From Peptococcaceae bacterium BRH_c23 (GTDB lineage: Bacteria; Bacillota_B; Desulfitobacteriia; Desulfitobacteriales; Desulfitobacteriaceae): a stretch of 7,581 bases of DNA. Below are positions 1 to 5,946 of this stretch, one piece after another (the stretch's first letter is position 1; each line of letters opens with the position of its first letter). The notes under the pieces were generated by a model. The model did no database searches, had not been told where the DNA came from, and saw only the letters and a list, made by a program, of their open reading frames with translations. The translations under genes were made by a program, and so were the position numbers. Location of the stretch: positions 1 to 7,581 of the forward strand of contig LADV01000329.1 of NCBI GenBank assembly GCA_000961805.1, read 5' to 3'.

Positions 1-34
1 TTCGGGGAGAGAAGGAGGTCAGGACAGAGAGATT

Positions 35-487
35 ATGGATAATGATGCAATTGATCAGATTTTAGATAAATATCAGGGCCAAGCCGGTTCACTGATTCGA
101 GTCATGATGGAGATTCAGGAAGAGAAACATTGGCTTCCCAGAGAAGTATTAGCGAAGATCAGTGAGAAATTAGGGGTGCCCTTTAGTCGAGTACTGCGCA
201 TAGCTACCTATTATAAAACCTTCAGTTTGACTCCCAAAGGACGTCATGAAATTCACGTTTGTACAGGTACCGCCTGTCATATTCGTGGTGCGCAGAGTGT
301 TCTCGACTCGGTGCAAGACCTGACTGGAATTAAACCTGGTGAAACGGATGCGGATCAGAAGTTTAGTTTGGAGACCGTTAACTGCCAAGGCTGTTGCACT
401 TGTGGTCCAATGCTAAAAATTGATGATCAGACTCACAGTAGGATATCGCCTAACGAGATAGCAGAGGCGTTAAAAAAATATGATTGA
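35..487 (+). CDS. bamG: NuoE-like [2Fe-2S] subunit, probable BamG of class II benzoyl-CoA reductase
   Basis: This 150-residue thioredoxin-like ferredoxin matches the NuoE/HndA/HoxE family in length and layout: a helical N-terminal part (about 1-65), then a [2Fe-2S] domain. The ligands are visible as C76-x4-C81 (in HVCTGTACHIRGA) and C117-x3-C121 (in NCQGCCTCGP). C120 and C123 are two further cysteines beside the second pair. In the family this protein passes electrons to or from a NuoF-like flavoprotein, which is the next gene, 9 bases downstream. The BamG assignment comes from context (NuoF-like and NuoG-like genes, then a dienoyl-CoA hydratase); by sequence alone it could be a subunit of an NADH-dependent hydrogenase or similar complex. 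The strong GGAGG (14-18) lies 16 bases before the ATG, longer than usual; AGGA at 21-24 is better spaced. The frame is open to the window edge, so a slightly earlier non-ATG start is possible. Confidence 0.85.
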   Translation: MDNDAIDQILDKYQGQAGSLIRVMMEIQEEKHWLPREVLAKISEKLGVPFSRVLRIATYYKTFSLTPKGRHEIHVCTGTACHIRGAQSVLDSVQDLTGIKPGETDADQKFSLETVNCQGCCTCGPMLKIDDQTHSRISPNEIAEALKKYD

Positions 488-496
488 GGGAAGATT

Positions 497-2194
497 ATGA
501 CAAGGATAAATTCGGCTGCTGAATTGGAAGAACTCAGGCAGGGCATCTTGTCAAAAAAAGATCCCGATAAGCCTAGTATCGCTATATGTGCGGGACTCAG
601 CTGTCTCGGCCTCGGTAACGGCCTAGTTATTAACGCCTTTAAAGAAGAAATCAGGAAACAATCGTTAGAAGCTAAAGTGGATGTAATAGCCACCGGCTGC
701 CATGGCTTTTGTGAAAAAGGGCCGATTGTTGTTATTTATCCTGAAGAAATCTGCTATTTAGAGGTTAAGCCGCAGGATGTCCCGGAGATAATTTCCCAGA
801 CTATTATTGAGAAAAAAGTAATCAACCGCTTGGTTTATACAGACCCCCATACTGGTGAAAAAGTAGCGCAGATGGCTGAAATACCTTTCTATAAAAACCA
901 GATGCGGGTTCTGATGGGTAATAACGCAAAGATTAATCCTAAGAGCATCGATGACTACCTGGCGATTGGCGGCTATTCTGCGTTAGCCAAGGCTCTGCTT
1001 GAGATGAGCCCTGTGCAAGTCCTTGAAGAAGTACAGAAAGCCAACTTGCGCGGACGGGGCGGCGGTGGCTTCCCTGCAGGTAGGAAGTGGGAGACTACCC
1101 GTAATGCCCCCAACGAAGTGAAGTATGTTATTGTGAACGCTCATGAAGGGGAGCCTGGGGCGTTTATGGATAGAGCTCTCTTTCAGGGAAATCCGCATAG
1201 CGTGCTGGAAGGCTTGATCATCGGTGCGTATGCTATAGGTTCACATCAAGGCTTCATTTACACCCGGCATGATACTCCGGAGCTAAGAAAGAATCTAGAT
1301 ATTGCCCTTGCCCAGGCGGAGGAGTACGGCCTGCTGGGTGAAAATATCCTTGGCTCCGGTTTCAACTTTAAGGTTGAGGTGCATTTTGATGTCGGGATCT
1401 TCGTATCAGGCGAGTCCAGTGCCTTAATGAGGTCAATAGAAGGAAAAGCACCGGAGCCAAAACCAAAATATATCCGTACTTCGGTAAATGGTATTTGGGA
1501 TAGGCCGAGTAACCTGAACAATGTGGAAACTTGGGCTAATGTGCCTCAGATCATCGCTAAGGGCTCCGAATGGTATAACAGTATCGGGACAGAGCGGAGC
1601 AAGGGGACAAAACTCGTATCCTTATCAGGTCATGTATGTAATTCAGCTGTAGTAGAAGTTCCTTTGGGTACCTCGCTCAGAGAAATTGTCTACGACTTTG
1701 GTGGTGGAATTCCAAACGGAAAGAAACTTAAAGCGATTCACTTTGGAGGACCCATGGGAGGGACTATTCCCGAGAGCCTCATCGACAACCCGCTGGATTT
1801 TGATGTGCTGTCAAAACTGGGAGCTTCAATGGGGGCAGGGGATATGCTGCTAATGGATGAAGATACCTGTTTAGTTGAGGTCGCTAGGTACTTCATTGAT
1901 TTCCTCTCTGGGGAATCGTGCGGCAAATGCGTTCCATGTCGTGAAGGCATCAGGCAGATGCTTAATATCCTGACTAATATCACTAAGGGCAAGGGAAGAG
2001 AAGGGGATATTGAGCTTTTGGAGGATTTAGCTGAGGTACTCGGCGCAGCGGCCCTTTGCTCGCTGGGCAGGAGCGTTCAAAACCCGATATTGAGCATGTT
2101 AAAATACTTTAGAGGTGAATTTGAGGCGAACATCAAGGAGAAGCGGTGCCCGGCACATTCCTGCAAGGAACTGATCGCATTAGAGGGAGCATAG
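497..2194 (+). CDS. bamH: NuoF-like flavoprotein with N-terminal [2Fe-2S] domain, probable BamH
   Basis: The 565-residue protein has an N-terminal thioredoxin-like [2Fe-2S] domain (C31-x4-C36, C68-x3-C72). A NuoF FMN/nucleotide module follows, with the glycine-rich loop RGRGGGGFPAGRKW (185-198) and EGEPGAFMDR from residue 217. Next come an SLBB-like segment (about 370-430) and a [4Fe-4S] motif C475-x2-C478-x2-C481 with C521 exactly 39 residues on. It ends soon after CPAHSC, so it lacks the C-terminal two-cluster ferredoxin domain found in HydB/HndC-type homologues. In the family this subunit exchanges hydride electrons between NAD(H), FMN and Fe-S clusters. Several NADH-site positions are unusual: NAHE (H216) for NADE, GESS (S307) for GEET, and T200 where a phenylalanine is usual. 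SD GAGGG at 486-490 overlaps the stop of the preceding gene. It is very probably co-transcribed with its neighbours. The family call is firm; the BamH role rests on context. Confidence 0.86.
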   Translation: MTRINSAAELEELRQGILSKKDPDKPSIAICAGLSCLGLGNGLVINAFKEEIRKQSLEAKVDVIATGCHGFCEKGPIVVIYPEEICYLEVKPQDVPEIISQTIIEKKVINRLVYTDPHTGEKVAQMAEIPFYKNQMRVLMGNNAKINPKSIDDYLAIGGYSALAKALLEMSPVQVLEEVQKANLRGRGGGGFPAGRKWETTRNAPNEVKYVIVNAHEGEPGAFMDRALFQGNPHSVLEGLIIGAYAIGSHQGFIYTRHDTPELRKNLDIALAQAEEYGLLGENILGSGFNFKVEVHFDVGIFVSGESSALMRSIEGKAPEPKPKYIRTSVNGIWDRPSNLNNVETWANVPQIIAKGSEWYNSIGTERSKGTKLVSLSGHVCNSAVVEVPLGTSLREIVYDFGGGIPNGKKLKAIHFGGPMGGTIPESLIDNPLDFDVLSKLGASMGAGDMLLMDEDTCLVEVARYFIDFLSGESCGKCVPCREGIRQMLNILTNITKGKGREGDIELLEDLAEVLGAAALCSLGRSVQNPILSMLKYFRGEFEANIKEKRCPAHSCKELIALEGA

Positions 2195-2198
2195 AAAA

Positions 2199-2816
2199 AT
2201 GAGTGAAATTATTTTACAGATTGACGGAAAAGAAGTTACGGCAAGTGAAGGCATGACCGTTTTACAGGCTGCACAACAAGCGGGAATATCGATTCCGACA
2301 CTTTGTCACCATGAGAAATTAGAACCTTATGGGGGTTGCCGCTTTTGCACAGTAGAAGCAGACGTTCGCGGCTGGACAAATTATGTTGCTGCCTGCCTTT
2401 ACCCTGTGGCCAAAGATTTGGTCGTCAGAACCAGGTCTGAGAAGTTAGCTAGAATTCGCAAAATGATCTTGGAGCTATTGCTGGCTCATGCTCCGGATGC
2501 CTTTGATTTGCAGGATTTGGCTATAGAGTATGGAGCAAACAAAGACCGTTTTGAAAAAGATTCCTCATTTTGCATTCATTGTGGTCTATGTGTAAGATAC
2601 TGTGCCGAGGTCAAAAAGAAGAACGCTATTGCCTTTGTTGACAAAGGCAAAACTCGGGAGATATGCTTCATTCCTGAGATAGCTTCCCAGGAGTGCTGGA
2701 ACTGCAAAGAATGTTTTCCTCTTTGCCCTACAGAGGCACTCCAAACGGCTTATGTATTAACTAAAGCGCTCGCATTTCCTACACCTTCTTTGGAGCAAAC
2801 GCGAGTGGGAATATAA
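2199..2816 (+). CDS. bamI: HoxU/NuoG-N-terminal-like iron-sulfur protein, probable BamI
   Basis: This 205-residue protein resembles the N-terminal electron-wire part of NuoG or HoxU. A plant-type [2Fe-2S] domain has ligands C36, C47, C50 and C66. A helical linker follows, then a double-cluster ferredoxin region with C125-x2-C128-x2-C131-x3-C135 and C166-x2-C169-x2-C172-x3-C176. The linker normally carries H-x3-C-x2-C-x5-C for a [4Fe-4S] cluster; here it reads HAPDAFDLQDLA from H97, with none of the three cysteines, so that cluster is predicted absent. The ATG is 4 bases after the previous stop, with GGGAG at 2185-2189, indicating translational linkage to the NuoF-like gene. It should connect the flavoprotein to the rest of the complex. 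A similar short protein serves hydrogenases and formate dehydrogenases; BamI is preferred because of the downstream ring-degradation genes. Confidence 0.83.
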   Translation: MSEIILQIDGKEVTASEGMTVLQAAQQAGISIPTLCHHEKLEPYGGCRFCTVEADVRGWTNYVAACLYPVAKDLVVRTRSEKLARIRKMILELLLAHAPDAFDLQDLAIEYGANKDRFEKDSSFCIHCGLCVRYCAEVKKKNAIAFVDKGKTREICFIPEIASQECWNCKECFPLCPTEALQTAYVLTKALAFPTPSLEQTRVGI

Positions 2817-2864
2817 GCAACGATTAATACTATGACGATAAAGATGTGAAAAGGAGGGTATCGT

Positions 2865-3629
2865 ATGAGTTATGATTTTATCAAGGTGAATAATGTGGAT
2901 GGATTGATTTCCATAACCCTAAACAAACCGCCACTTAATGTTTTGACTATTCCTATGATGGAGGAAATCGCCGACGCATTTGTCTGGGCCCAAGGGCAAA
3001 CCGCTAAACTTATCCTCTTAAATGCAGAAGGGAAGGTCTTTTCAGCCGGTGTAGACGTTGCGGATCACACACCTGATAAGGTGGCAAAAATGATTGAGGT
3101 CTTCGACAGCATATTCCATAATATGTATAATAACGATAAACCTATTGTGGCAGCTGTTAATGGTGCGGCTTTGGGTGGAGGATATGAACTGGTGCTTTTC
3201 TGTGATATGGTCGTAGCTTCGGAAAAGGCGAAGTTCGGACAACCAGAAATAGCTGTCGGAGTATTTCCACCCATAGCTGCCTACATGCTTCCCAAATTAA
3301 CCTCTATGCCCCATGCTATGGAATTGCTTTTGGGAGGCGAGGTCTTCGATGCCGCCAAGGCTGATAAGTTGGGGTTGGTGAACGCTGTTCTACCCGTGGA
3401 TTCCTTTGACGAAGGCGTGAAGCAATTTTTACAGAAGTTTATGACAATGAGCCCATTAGTGCTGGCGTACACCAAAAAGGCCATCAAGGCCGGCCTGAAT
3501 AAGGGCTTTGTTGAGGGACTAAAGGCTATTGATGATATTTACCTGAATGAATTAATGCCTAGCGCGGATGCCTTAGAAGGGCTAAACGCTTTTATGGAAA
3601 AACGCAAACCAGTCTGGCAGGGTAAGTGA
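2865..3629 (+). CDS. dch: Cyclohexa-1,5-diene-1-carbonyl-CoA hydratase (crotonase family)
   Basis: At 254 residues this is a standard-length enoyl-CoA hydratase/isomerase family protein. Both catalytic glutamates of the hydratases are present: E108 in GAALGGGYEL and E128 in KFGQPEI. The oxyanion-hole segments are FSAGVD (59-64) and ALGGG (102-106). Several stretches match what I recall of Thauera Dch and Geobacter BamR better than generic crotonases: FSAGVDVADHTPD (compare FSFGASVDEHMPD), FGQPEIAVGVFPPIAA and YLNELMPSADALEGLNAF near the C-terminus. The enzyme adds water to the dienoyl-CoA made by benzoyl-CoA reductase, giving 6-hydroxycyclohex-1-ene-1-carbonyl-CoA, in the cytoplasm. A clear SD (GGAGG, 2853-2857, 7 bases before the ATG) supports the start. 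It lies 48 bases after the BamI-like gene with no obvious terminator. Had, the next enzyme of the pathway, begins at 7010, which strengthens the call. A generic enoyl-CoA hydratase is the less likely alternative. Confidence 0.86.
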   Translation: MSYDFIKVNNVDGLISITLNKPPLNVLTIPMMEEIADAFVWAQGQTAKLILLNAEGKVFSAGVDVADHTPDKVAKMIEVFDSIFHNMYNNDKPIVAAVNGAALGGGYELVLFCDMVVASEKAKFGQPEIAVGVFPPIAAYMLPKLTSMPHAMELLLGGEVFDAAKADKLGLVNAVLPVDSFDEGVKQFLQKFMTMSPLVLAYTKKAIKAGLNKGFVEGLKAIDDIYLNELMPSADALEGLNAFMEKRKPVWQGK

Positions 3630-3652
3630 AATAATTTAATGGGGGAAAAGAG

Positions 3653-4399
3653 ATGAAACTTGCAGGAAAAGTAGCCTTAGTAACAGGTGCGAAGGATGGC
3701 ATAGGCAAGGCTGTTGCTTTGGCCTTTGCTAGTGAGGGCGCAGATGTGGCGCTAGTTAGTCGATCAATCACTCGTGACGATGATGTTGTGCGAGAGATTG
3801 AAGCGCTTGGACGTAAAACATGCGTAGCTACTGTGGATGTTGCGAAAAAAGAATCAGTGTTCGCAATGGTTCAAAAAGTTAAAGAGGAACTGGGCCAAAT
3901 TGACATCTTAGTCAATAACGCTGGTTTAAGTAAACCCGCTATGATGCTCAAAATGAGCGAAGAGCAGTGGGATGACGTTATAAATATCCACTTGAAAGGA
4001 ACGTTCCTTTGCATGCAGGCTGTAGCAGGAGACATGAAAGCCCGTGGTTATGGTCGAATCATCAATGTGACTTCTTCAGCTGGGTTACAAGGCACGATCG
4101 GGCAAGTGAATTACGCAGCTGCTAAAGGTGGAATAAATGCTTTGACAAAATCTGCGGCACGGGAATTAGCTAAATACGGAGTTACGGTTAACGCGATTTC
4201 TCCGTTTGCTGTCACAAAAATGACGGAAAAAATTTCTACAGATCCAACCTTGAGTGCTAAGTATTTAGATAAAATACCCATGGGCAGATTCGGGCAAACG
4301 GAGGAAATGGCGGGTGGTTTTGTCTTTTTGGCATCTCAAGATGCGAGTTATATTACTGGGCAGATTCTCTGTATTGAGGGTGGCATGATCATGCGCTAA
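3653..4399 (+). CDS. FabG-like short-chain dehydrogenase, candidate 3-hydroxyacyl-CoA dehydrogenase
   Basis: A 248-residue classical short-chain dehydrogenase/reductase. It shows the nucleotide-binding TGAKDGIG (11-18), NNAG (88-91), catalytic S141, Y154 and K158 (YAAAK), and a C-terminal YITGQ segment before IEGG, as in FabG proteins. At the position of the catalytic-tetrad Asn (NL in FabG) it has H113 in NIHLKGTF. SDRs acting on 3-hydroxyacyl-CoA or -ACP interconvert the 3-hydroxy and 3-oxo forms with NAD(P)H. Residues after the second beta strand (SRS at 36-38) include an arginine, which can accompany NADPH use, so cofactor preference is uncertain. It begins 23 bases after the dienoyl-CoA hydratase, with GGGGGA (3641-3646) as SD. 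With the thiolase downstream, oxidation of 3-hydroxypimeloyl-CoA after ring opening is a plausible role, but this is inferred. A fatty-acid-synthesis FabG cannot be excluded. Confidence 0.75.
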   Translation: MKLAGKVALVTGAKDGIGKAVALAFASEGADVALVSRSITRDDDVVREIEALGRKTCVATVDVAKKESVFAMVQKVKEELGQIDILVNNAGLSKPAMMLKMSEEQWDDVINIHLKGTFLCMQAVAGDMKARGYGRIINVTSSAGLQGTIGQVNYAAAKGGINALTKSAARELAKYGVTVNAISPFAVTKMTEKISTDPTLSAKYLDKIPMGRFGQTEEMAGGFVFLASQDASYITGQILCIEGGMIMR

Positions 4400-4417
4400 G
4401 CGACGCGCCTAATCGCT
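4399..4417 (+). terminator. Weak hairpin after the SDR gene, possible inefficient terminator
   Basis: AGCGA (4399-4403) and TCGCT (4413-4417) form a 5-bp stem around a 9-base loop, starting at the last base of the SDR stop codon. The following TATTTTATT is T-rich but is not a clean T tract. It could attenuate or end transcription of the upstream genes. The short stem makes this weak. Confidence 0.25.
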
Positions 4418-4482
4418 AAGTATTTTATTCCGAAACACGGCCATAAACGATTACAATTCCGCTGAGGATTGGTTTCGCCGAG

Positions 4483-4513
4483 TCGCCTTCCCAATACGAA
4501 CACTCGAAGGCGA
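4483..4513. repeat. Inverted repeat, 8-bp arms
   Basis: TCGCCTTC (4483-4490) and GAAGGCGA (4506-4513) are perfect reverse complements separated by 15 bases. No T run follows on the + strand, so this does not look like a standard terminator. The CGCCTTC core recurs in the tandem repeats downstream (4560-4566 and 4612-4618), suggesting the same repeat family. Confidence 0.6.
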
Positions 4514-4526
4514 AGGGGTTGAATCC

Positions 4527-4628
4527 ATCCTACAGTGCTAAAGTATTTTCAGGGTCCAGCGCCTTCAGCGTAAGTCATCCTACGGCGCGAAAGTATCCGT
4601 TTGTGGTACTGCGCCTTCGGCGTAAGTC
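4527..4628. repeat. Two tandem imperfect copies of a ~51-base repeat
   Basis: Copy A (4527-4576, 50 bases) and copy B (4577-4628, 52 bases) abut. Both begin ATCCTAC, share AAAGTAT internally, and end with an 18-base block differing at one base: GCGCCTTCAGCGTAAGTC at 4559-4576 and GCGCCTTCGGCGTAAGTC at 4611-4628. The middle portions have diverged. Copy B keeps the ability to fold, whereas copy A has lost several pairing bases, so A looks like a decayed copy. The form resembles dispersed palindromic intergenic repeats; whether it is multicopy in the genome cannot be seen here. Confidence 0.75.
4584..4615 (+). repeat. Hairpin within repeat copy B
   Basis: GGCGC (4584-4588) pairs with GCGCC (4611-4615). 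Inside it, after a 3-base bulge (GAA, 4589-4591), AGTATC (4592-4597) pairs with GGTACT (4605-4610) using one G-U pair. The result is an extended stem with a short loop. It shares base 4615 and the GCGCC segment with the next hairpin, so the two could be alternative or coaxially stacked folds. Confidence 0.5.
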
Positions 4629-4654
4629 TCCACTGGAGACTTACGTCACTGAAG
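4615..4654 (+). repeat. Strong hairpin built on a 25-base palindrome
   Basis: CGTAAGTCTCCA (4621-4632) and TGGAGACTTACG (4634-4645) are perfect 12-base reverse complements around a single C at 4633. An RNA stem would continue outward with a G-U pair (4620/4646), a G-C pair (4619/4647) and, after an internal loop, CTTC (4615-4618) with GAAG (4651-4654). It lies about 65-105 bases before the thiolase start. No T tract follows, so it is not a typical terminator. It could be a regulatory RNA structure, a protein-binding site or the remnant of a repeat element. Confidence 0.65.
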
Positions 4655-4666
4655 TCTCGACTTTGT

Positions 4667-4694
4667 TTGAACGAGTTCACTATATGAATATTAA
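4667..4694 (+). promoter_or_regulatory. Possible promoter upstream of the thiolase gene
   Basis: TTGAAC (4667-4672) resembles a -35 element and TATTAA (4689-4694) a -10 element, with a 16-base spacer. Each is an imperfect match. Its position after the repeat region and before the thiolase would suit a second transcription unit (thiolase, hydrolase, Had), but the match is weak and A/T-rich sequence gives such hits by chance. Confidence 0.25.
4668..4679. promoter_or_regulatory. 12-base palindrome TGAACGAGTTCA, candidate operator
   Basis: TGAAC and GTTCA are perfect inverted half-sites separated by GA. The palindrome overlaps the candidate -35 and spacer in front of the thiolase, where a repressor such as a TetR- or MarR-type regulator might bind. 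No regulator gene is in the window and only one copy is seen, so this is speculative. Confidence 0.3.
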
Positions 4695-4705
4695 GTTAAT
4701 AAAAA

Positions 4706-4712
4706 GGGGGGG
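4706..4712 (+). promoter_or_regulatory. Ribosome binding site that fixes the thiolase TTG start
   Basis: A run of seven G after AAAAA lies 7 bases before the TTG at 4720, the spacing expected for a Shine-Dalgarno site. The in-frame ATG at 4684 is upstream of this site and has no SD of its own. Thiolase homology ([13 protein letters not shown]) begins directly after the TTG. Confidence 0.7.
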
Positions 4713-4719
4713 ACCAGAA

Positions 4720-5910
4720 TTGCAAGAAGTTGTAATCGTCAGTGCCGTAAGAACGCCACTTGGTAATATCGGAGGAACACTTAAAGACATTACGCCCCAA
4801 GAACTTGGTGGTCTTATCGTAAAAGAGGCTGTTGCTCGGGCAGGTGTAAGTCCTGATTTAGTAGAGGGAGCTATCATGGGTTGGTCGCGTCAAACGACTG
4901 AAGCCGCAAATATCGCTCGCGTTTGTTCACTTTTGGCGGGAATTACGGAAGATGCCTCTGCCTATACAGTCCATTGTCAATGTGCTGCCAGTTTAAAAGC
5001 TATCAGCAATGGAACCCAAGAAATCCAGACCGGAAGATCTGCAGTGATTGTGGCCGGGGGAACCGAAAGTTTGAGTCGGGCACCCTTTTACCTTAAAAAT
5101 GCGCGCTATGGGTATGGTGCTGGAGATGGGGTATTAGTTGATTCCTTGACAGAAGCAGGCCCAGGTGGGCAACCTTCTTCGATTTATGGCAGTGTTTCGA
5201 TGGGTGATACTGCTGAAAATGTGGCCGAAAAATATAATGTTTCGCGAGAGGATCAGGATAAGTTCGCTTTCCAGAGTCAGGAAAGATGTCAAAGGTCCTT
5301 AGCTTCAGGGGTTTTCAAGGATGAAATTCTACCTATTGAGATCAAGACTCGAAAAGGCACGGTTATTTTTGATACGGATGAAGGGCCAAGAGCTTCGACG
5401 CTGGAAAAACTAGCAAGTTTAAAACCAGTGTTTAAGAAAGGCGGATCCGTTACAGCAGGTAATTCTTGTGGCCGTAATGATGCTGCTGCGGCAGTGGTAC
5501 TGATGTCTGCTGAAAAAGCTAAGGAATTAGGTATCAAGCCTCTGGCTAGAATTGTTACAGATGCAGCAGTTGGAGTACCACCGCAAATCATGGGAATTGG
5601 TCCCATACCAGCAGTACGTAAAGCTTTAAAACAAGCTGGGCTTAGTTTAGCCGATATTGACTTAATTGAATTGAATGAAGCTTTTGCTTCACAATCATTG
5701 GCAGTTATTCGGGAACTTGGGCTTGACATGGAGAAAACGAATGTCAATGGTGGTGCCATTGGCTTAGGACATCCAATCGGAGCAACCGGAGCTCGTTTAA
5801 TGACGACTCTTCTTTATGAACTGCGTCGACGTAATGGCCGCTATGGGATGGTTACACTTTGTATCGGTGGTGGGCAAGGTATGGCTACTATTATTGAGGC
5901 GCTGTACTAA
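4720..5910 (+). CDS. Thiolase (acetyl-CoA acyltransferase family)
   Basis: From the TTG at 4720 the protein is 396 residues, close to the usual 390-395 of thiolases; the ATGs at 4684 and 4519 would add non-homologous residues. The N-terminus [13 protein letters not shown] is typical. The nucleophilic cysteine is C88 in VHCQCAAS, and NEAFASQ, H351 in [12 protein letters not shown] and C381 in CIGGGQG complete the catalytic set at normal spacing (H and C 30 apart). The cysteine context CAAS differs from the common CGSG. Degradative thiolases cleave 3-oxoacyl-CoA with CoA; in this locus 3-oxopimeloyl-CoA to glutaryl-CoA plus acetyl-CoA is the logical reaction (inference). Acetoacetyl-CoA thiolase activity is an alternative. 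It follows the repeat-rich gap and is 36 bases ahead of the metallo-hydrolase gene. Confidence 0.88.
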   Translation: MQEVVIVSAVRTPLGNIGGTLKDITPQELGGLIVKEAVARAGVSPDLVEGAIMGWSRQTTEAANIARVCSLLAGITEDASAYTVHCQCAASLKAISNGTQEIQTGRSAVIVAGGTESLSRAPFYLKNARYGYGAGDGVLVDSLTEAGPGGQPSSIYGSVSMGDTAENVAEKYNVSREDQDKFAFQSQERCQRSLASGVFKDEILPIEIKTRKGTVIFDTDEGPRASTLEKLASLKPVFKKGGSVTAGNSCGRNDAAAAVVLMSAEKAKELGIKPLARIVTDAAVGVPPQIMGIGPIPAVRKALKQAGLSLADIDLIELNEAFASQSLAVIRELGLDMEKTNVNGGAIGLGHPIGATGARLMTTLLYELRRRNGRYGMVTLCIGGGQGMATIIEALY

Positions 5911-5946
5911 ACGGAGACTGAAGGTAACGAAACGGAGAACAATGGG

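Larger units (their letters stand above)
4400..4719. other. 320-base gene-free region rich in inverted and direct repeats
   Basis: This is the only long gap in a window otherwise spaced by 4 to 97 bases. A reading frame from 4519 is open into the thiolase, but its first 67 codons run through tandem repeats and hairpins and resemble no thiolase N-terminus, so I treat it as non-coding. The region holds a weak hairpin after the SDR gene, an inverted repeat at 4483-4513, two tandem imperfect repeats (4527-4628), two strong hairpins (4584-4615 and 4615-4654), a 12-base palindrome (4668-4679) and the thiolase ribosome binding site. It probably separates two transcription units or modulates readthrough. 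No tRNA or protein gene is seen. Confidence 0.7.

Noticed and set aside
35..2816. Interpretation as an NADH-dependent or bifurcating [FeFe] hydrogenase (HydABC/HndABCD)
   Set aside because: The third subunit has no H-cluster domain (205 residues, ferredoxin region only), and the neighbouring genes are for cyclic dienoyl-CoA metabolism; flanking sequence would settle it.
4483..4654. CRISPR array
   Set aside because: Only two imperfect abutting units, with no uniform spacers and no cas genes.
4519..4719. 67-codon N-terminal extension of the thiolase frame
   Set aside because: It translates tandem repeats and hairpins, lacks thiolase homology, and the ribosome binding site sits downstream, directly before the TTG at 4720.
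5289..5759. 156-codon open frame on the minus strand
   Set aside because: It lies wholly inside the thiolase gene and its product is low-complexity (Ser/Ala/Pro rich) with no recognisable motif; the thiolase frame has intact catalytic residues.
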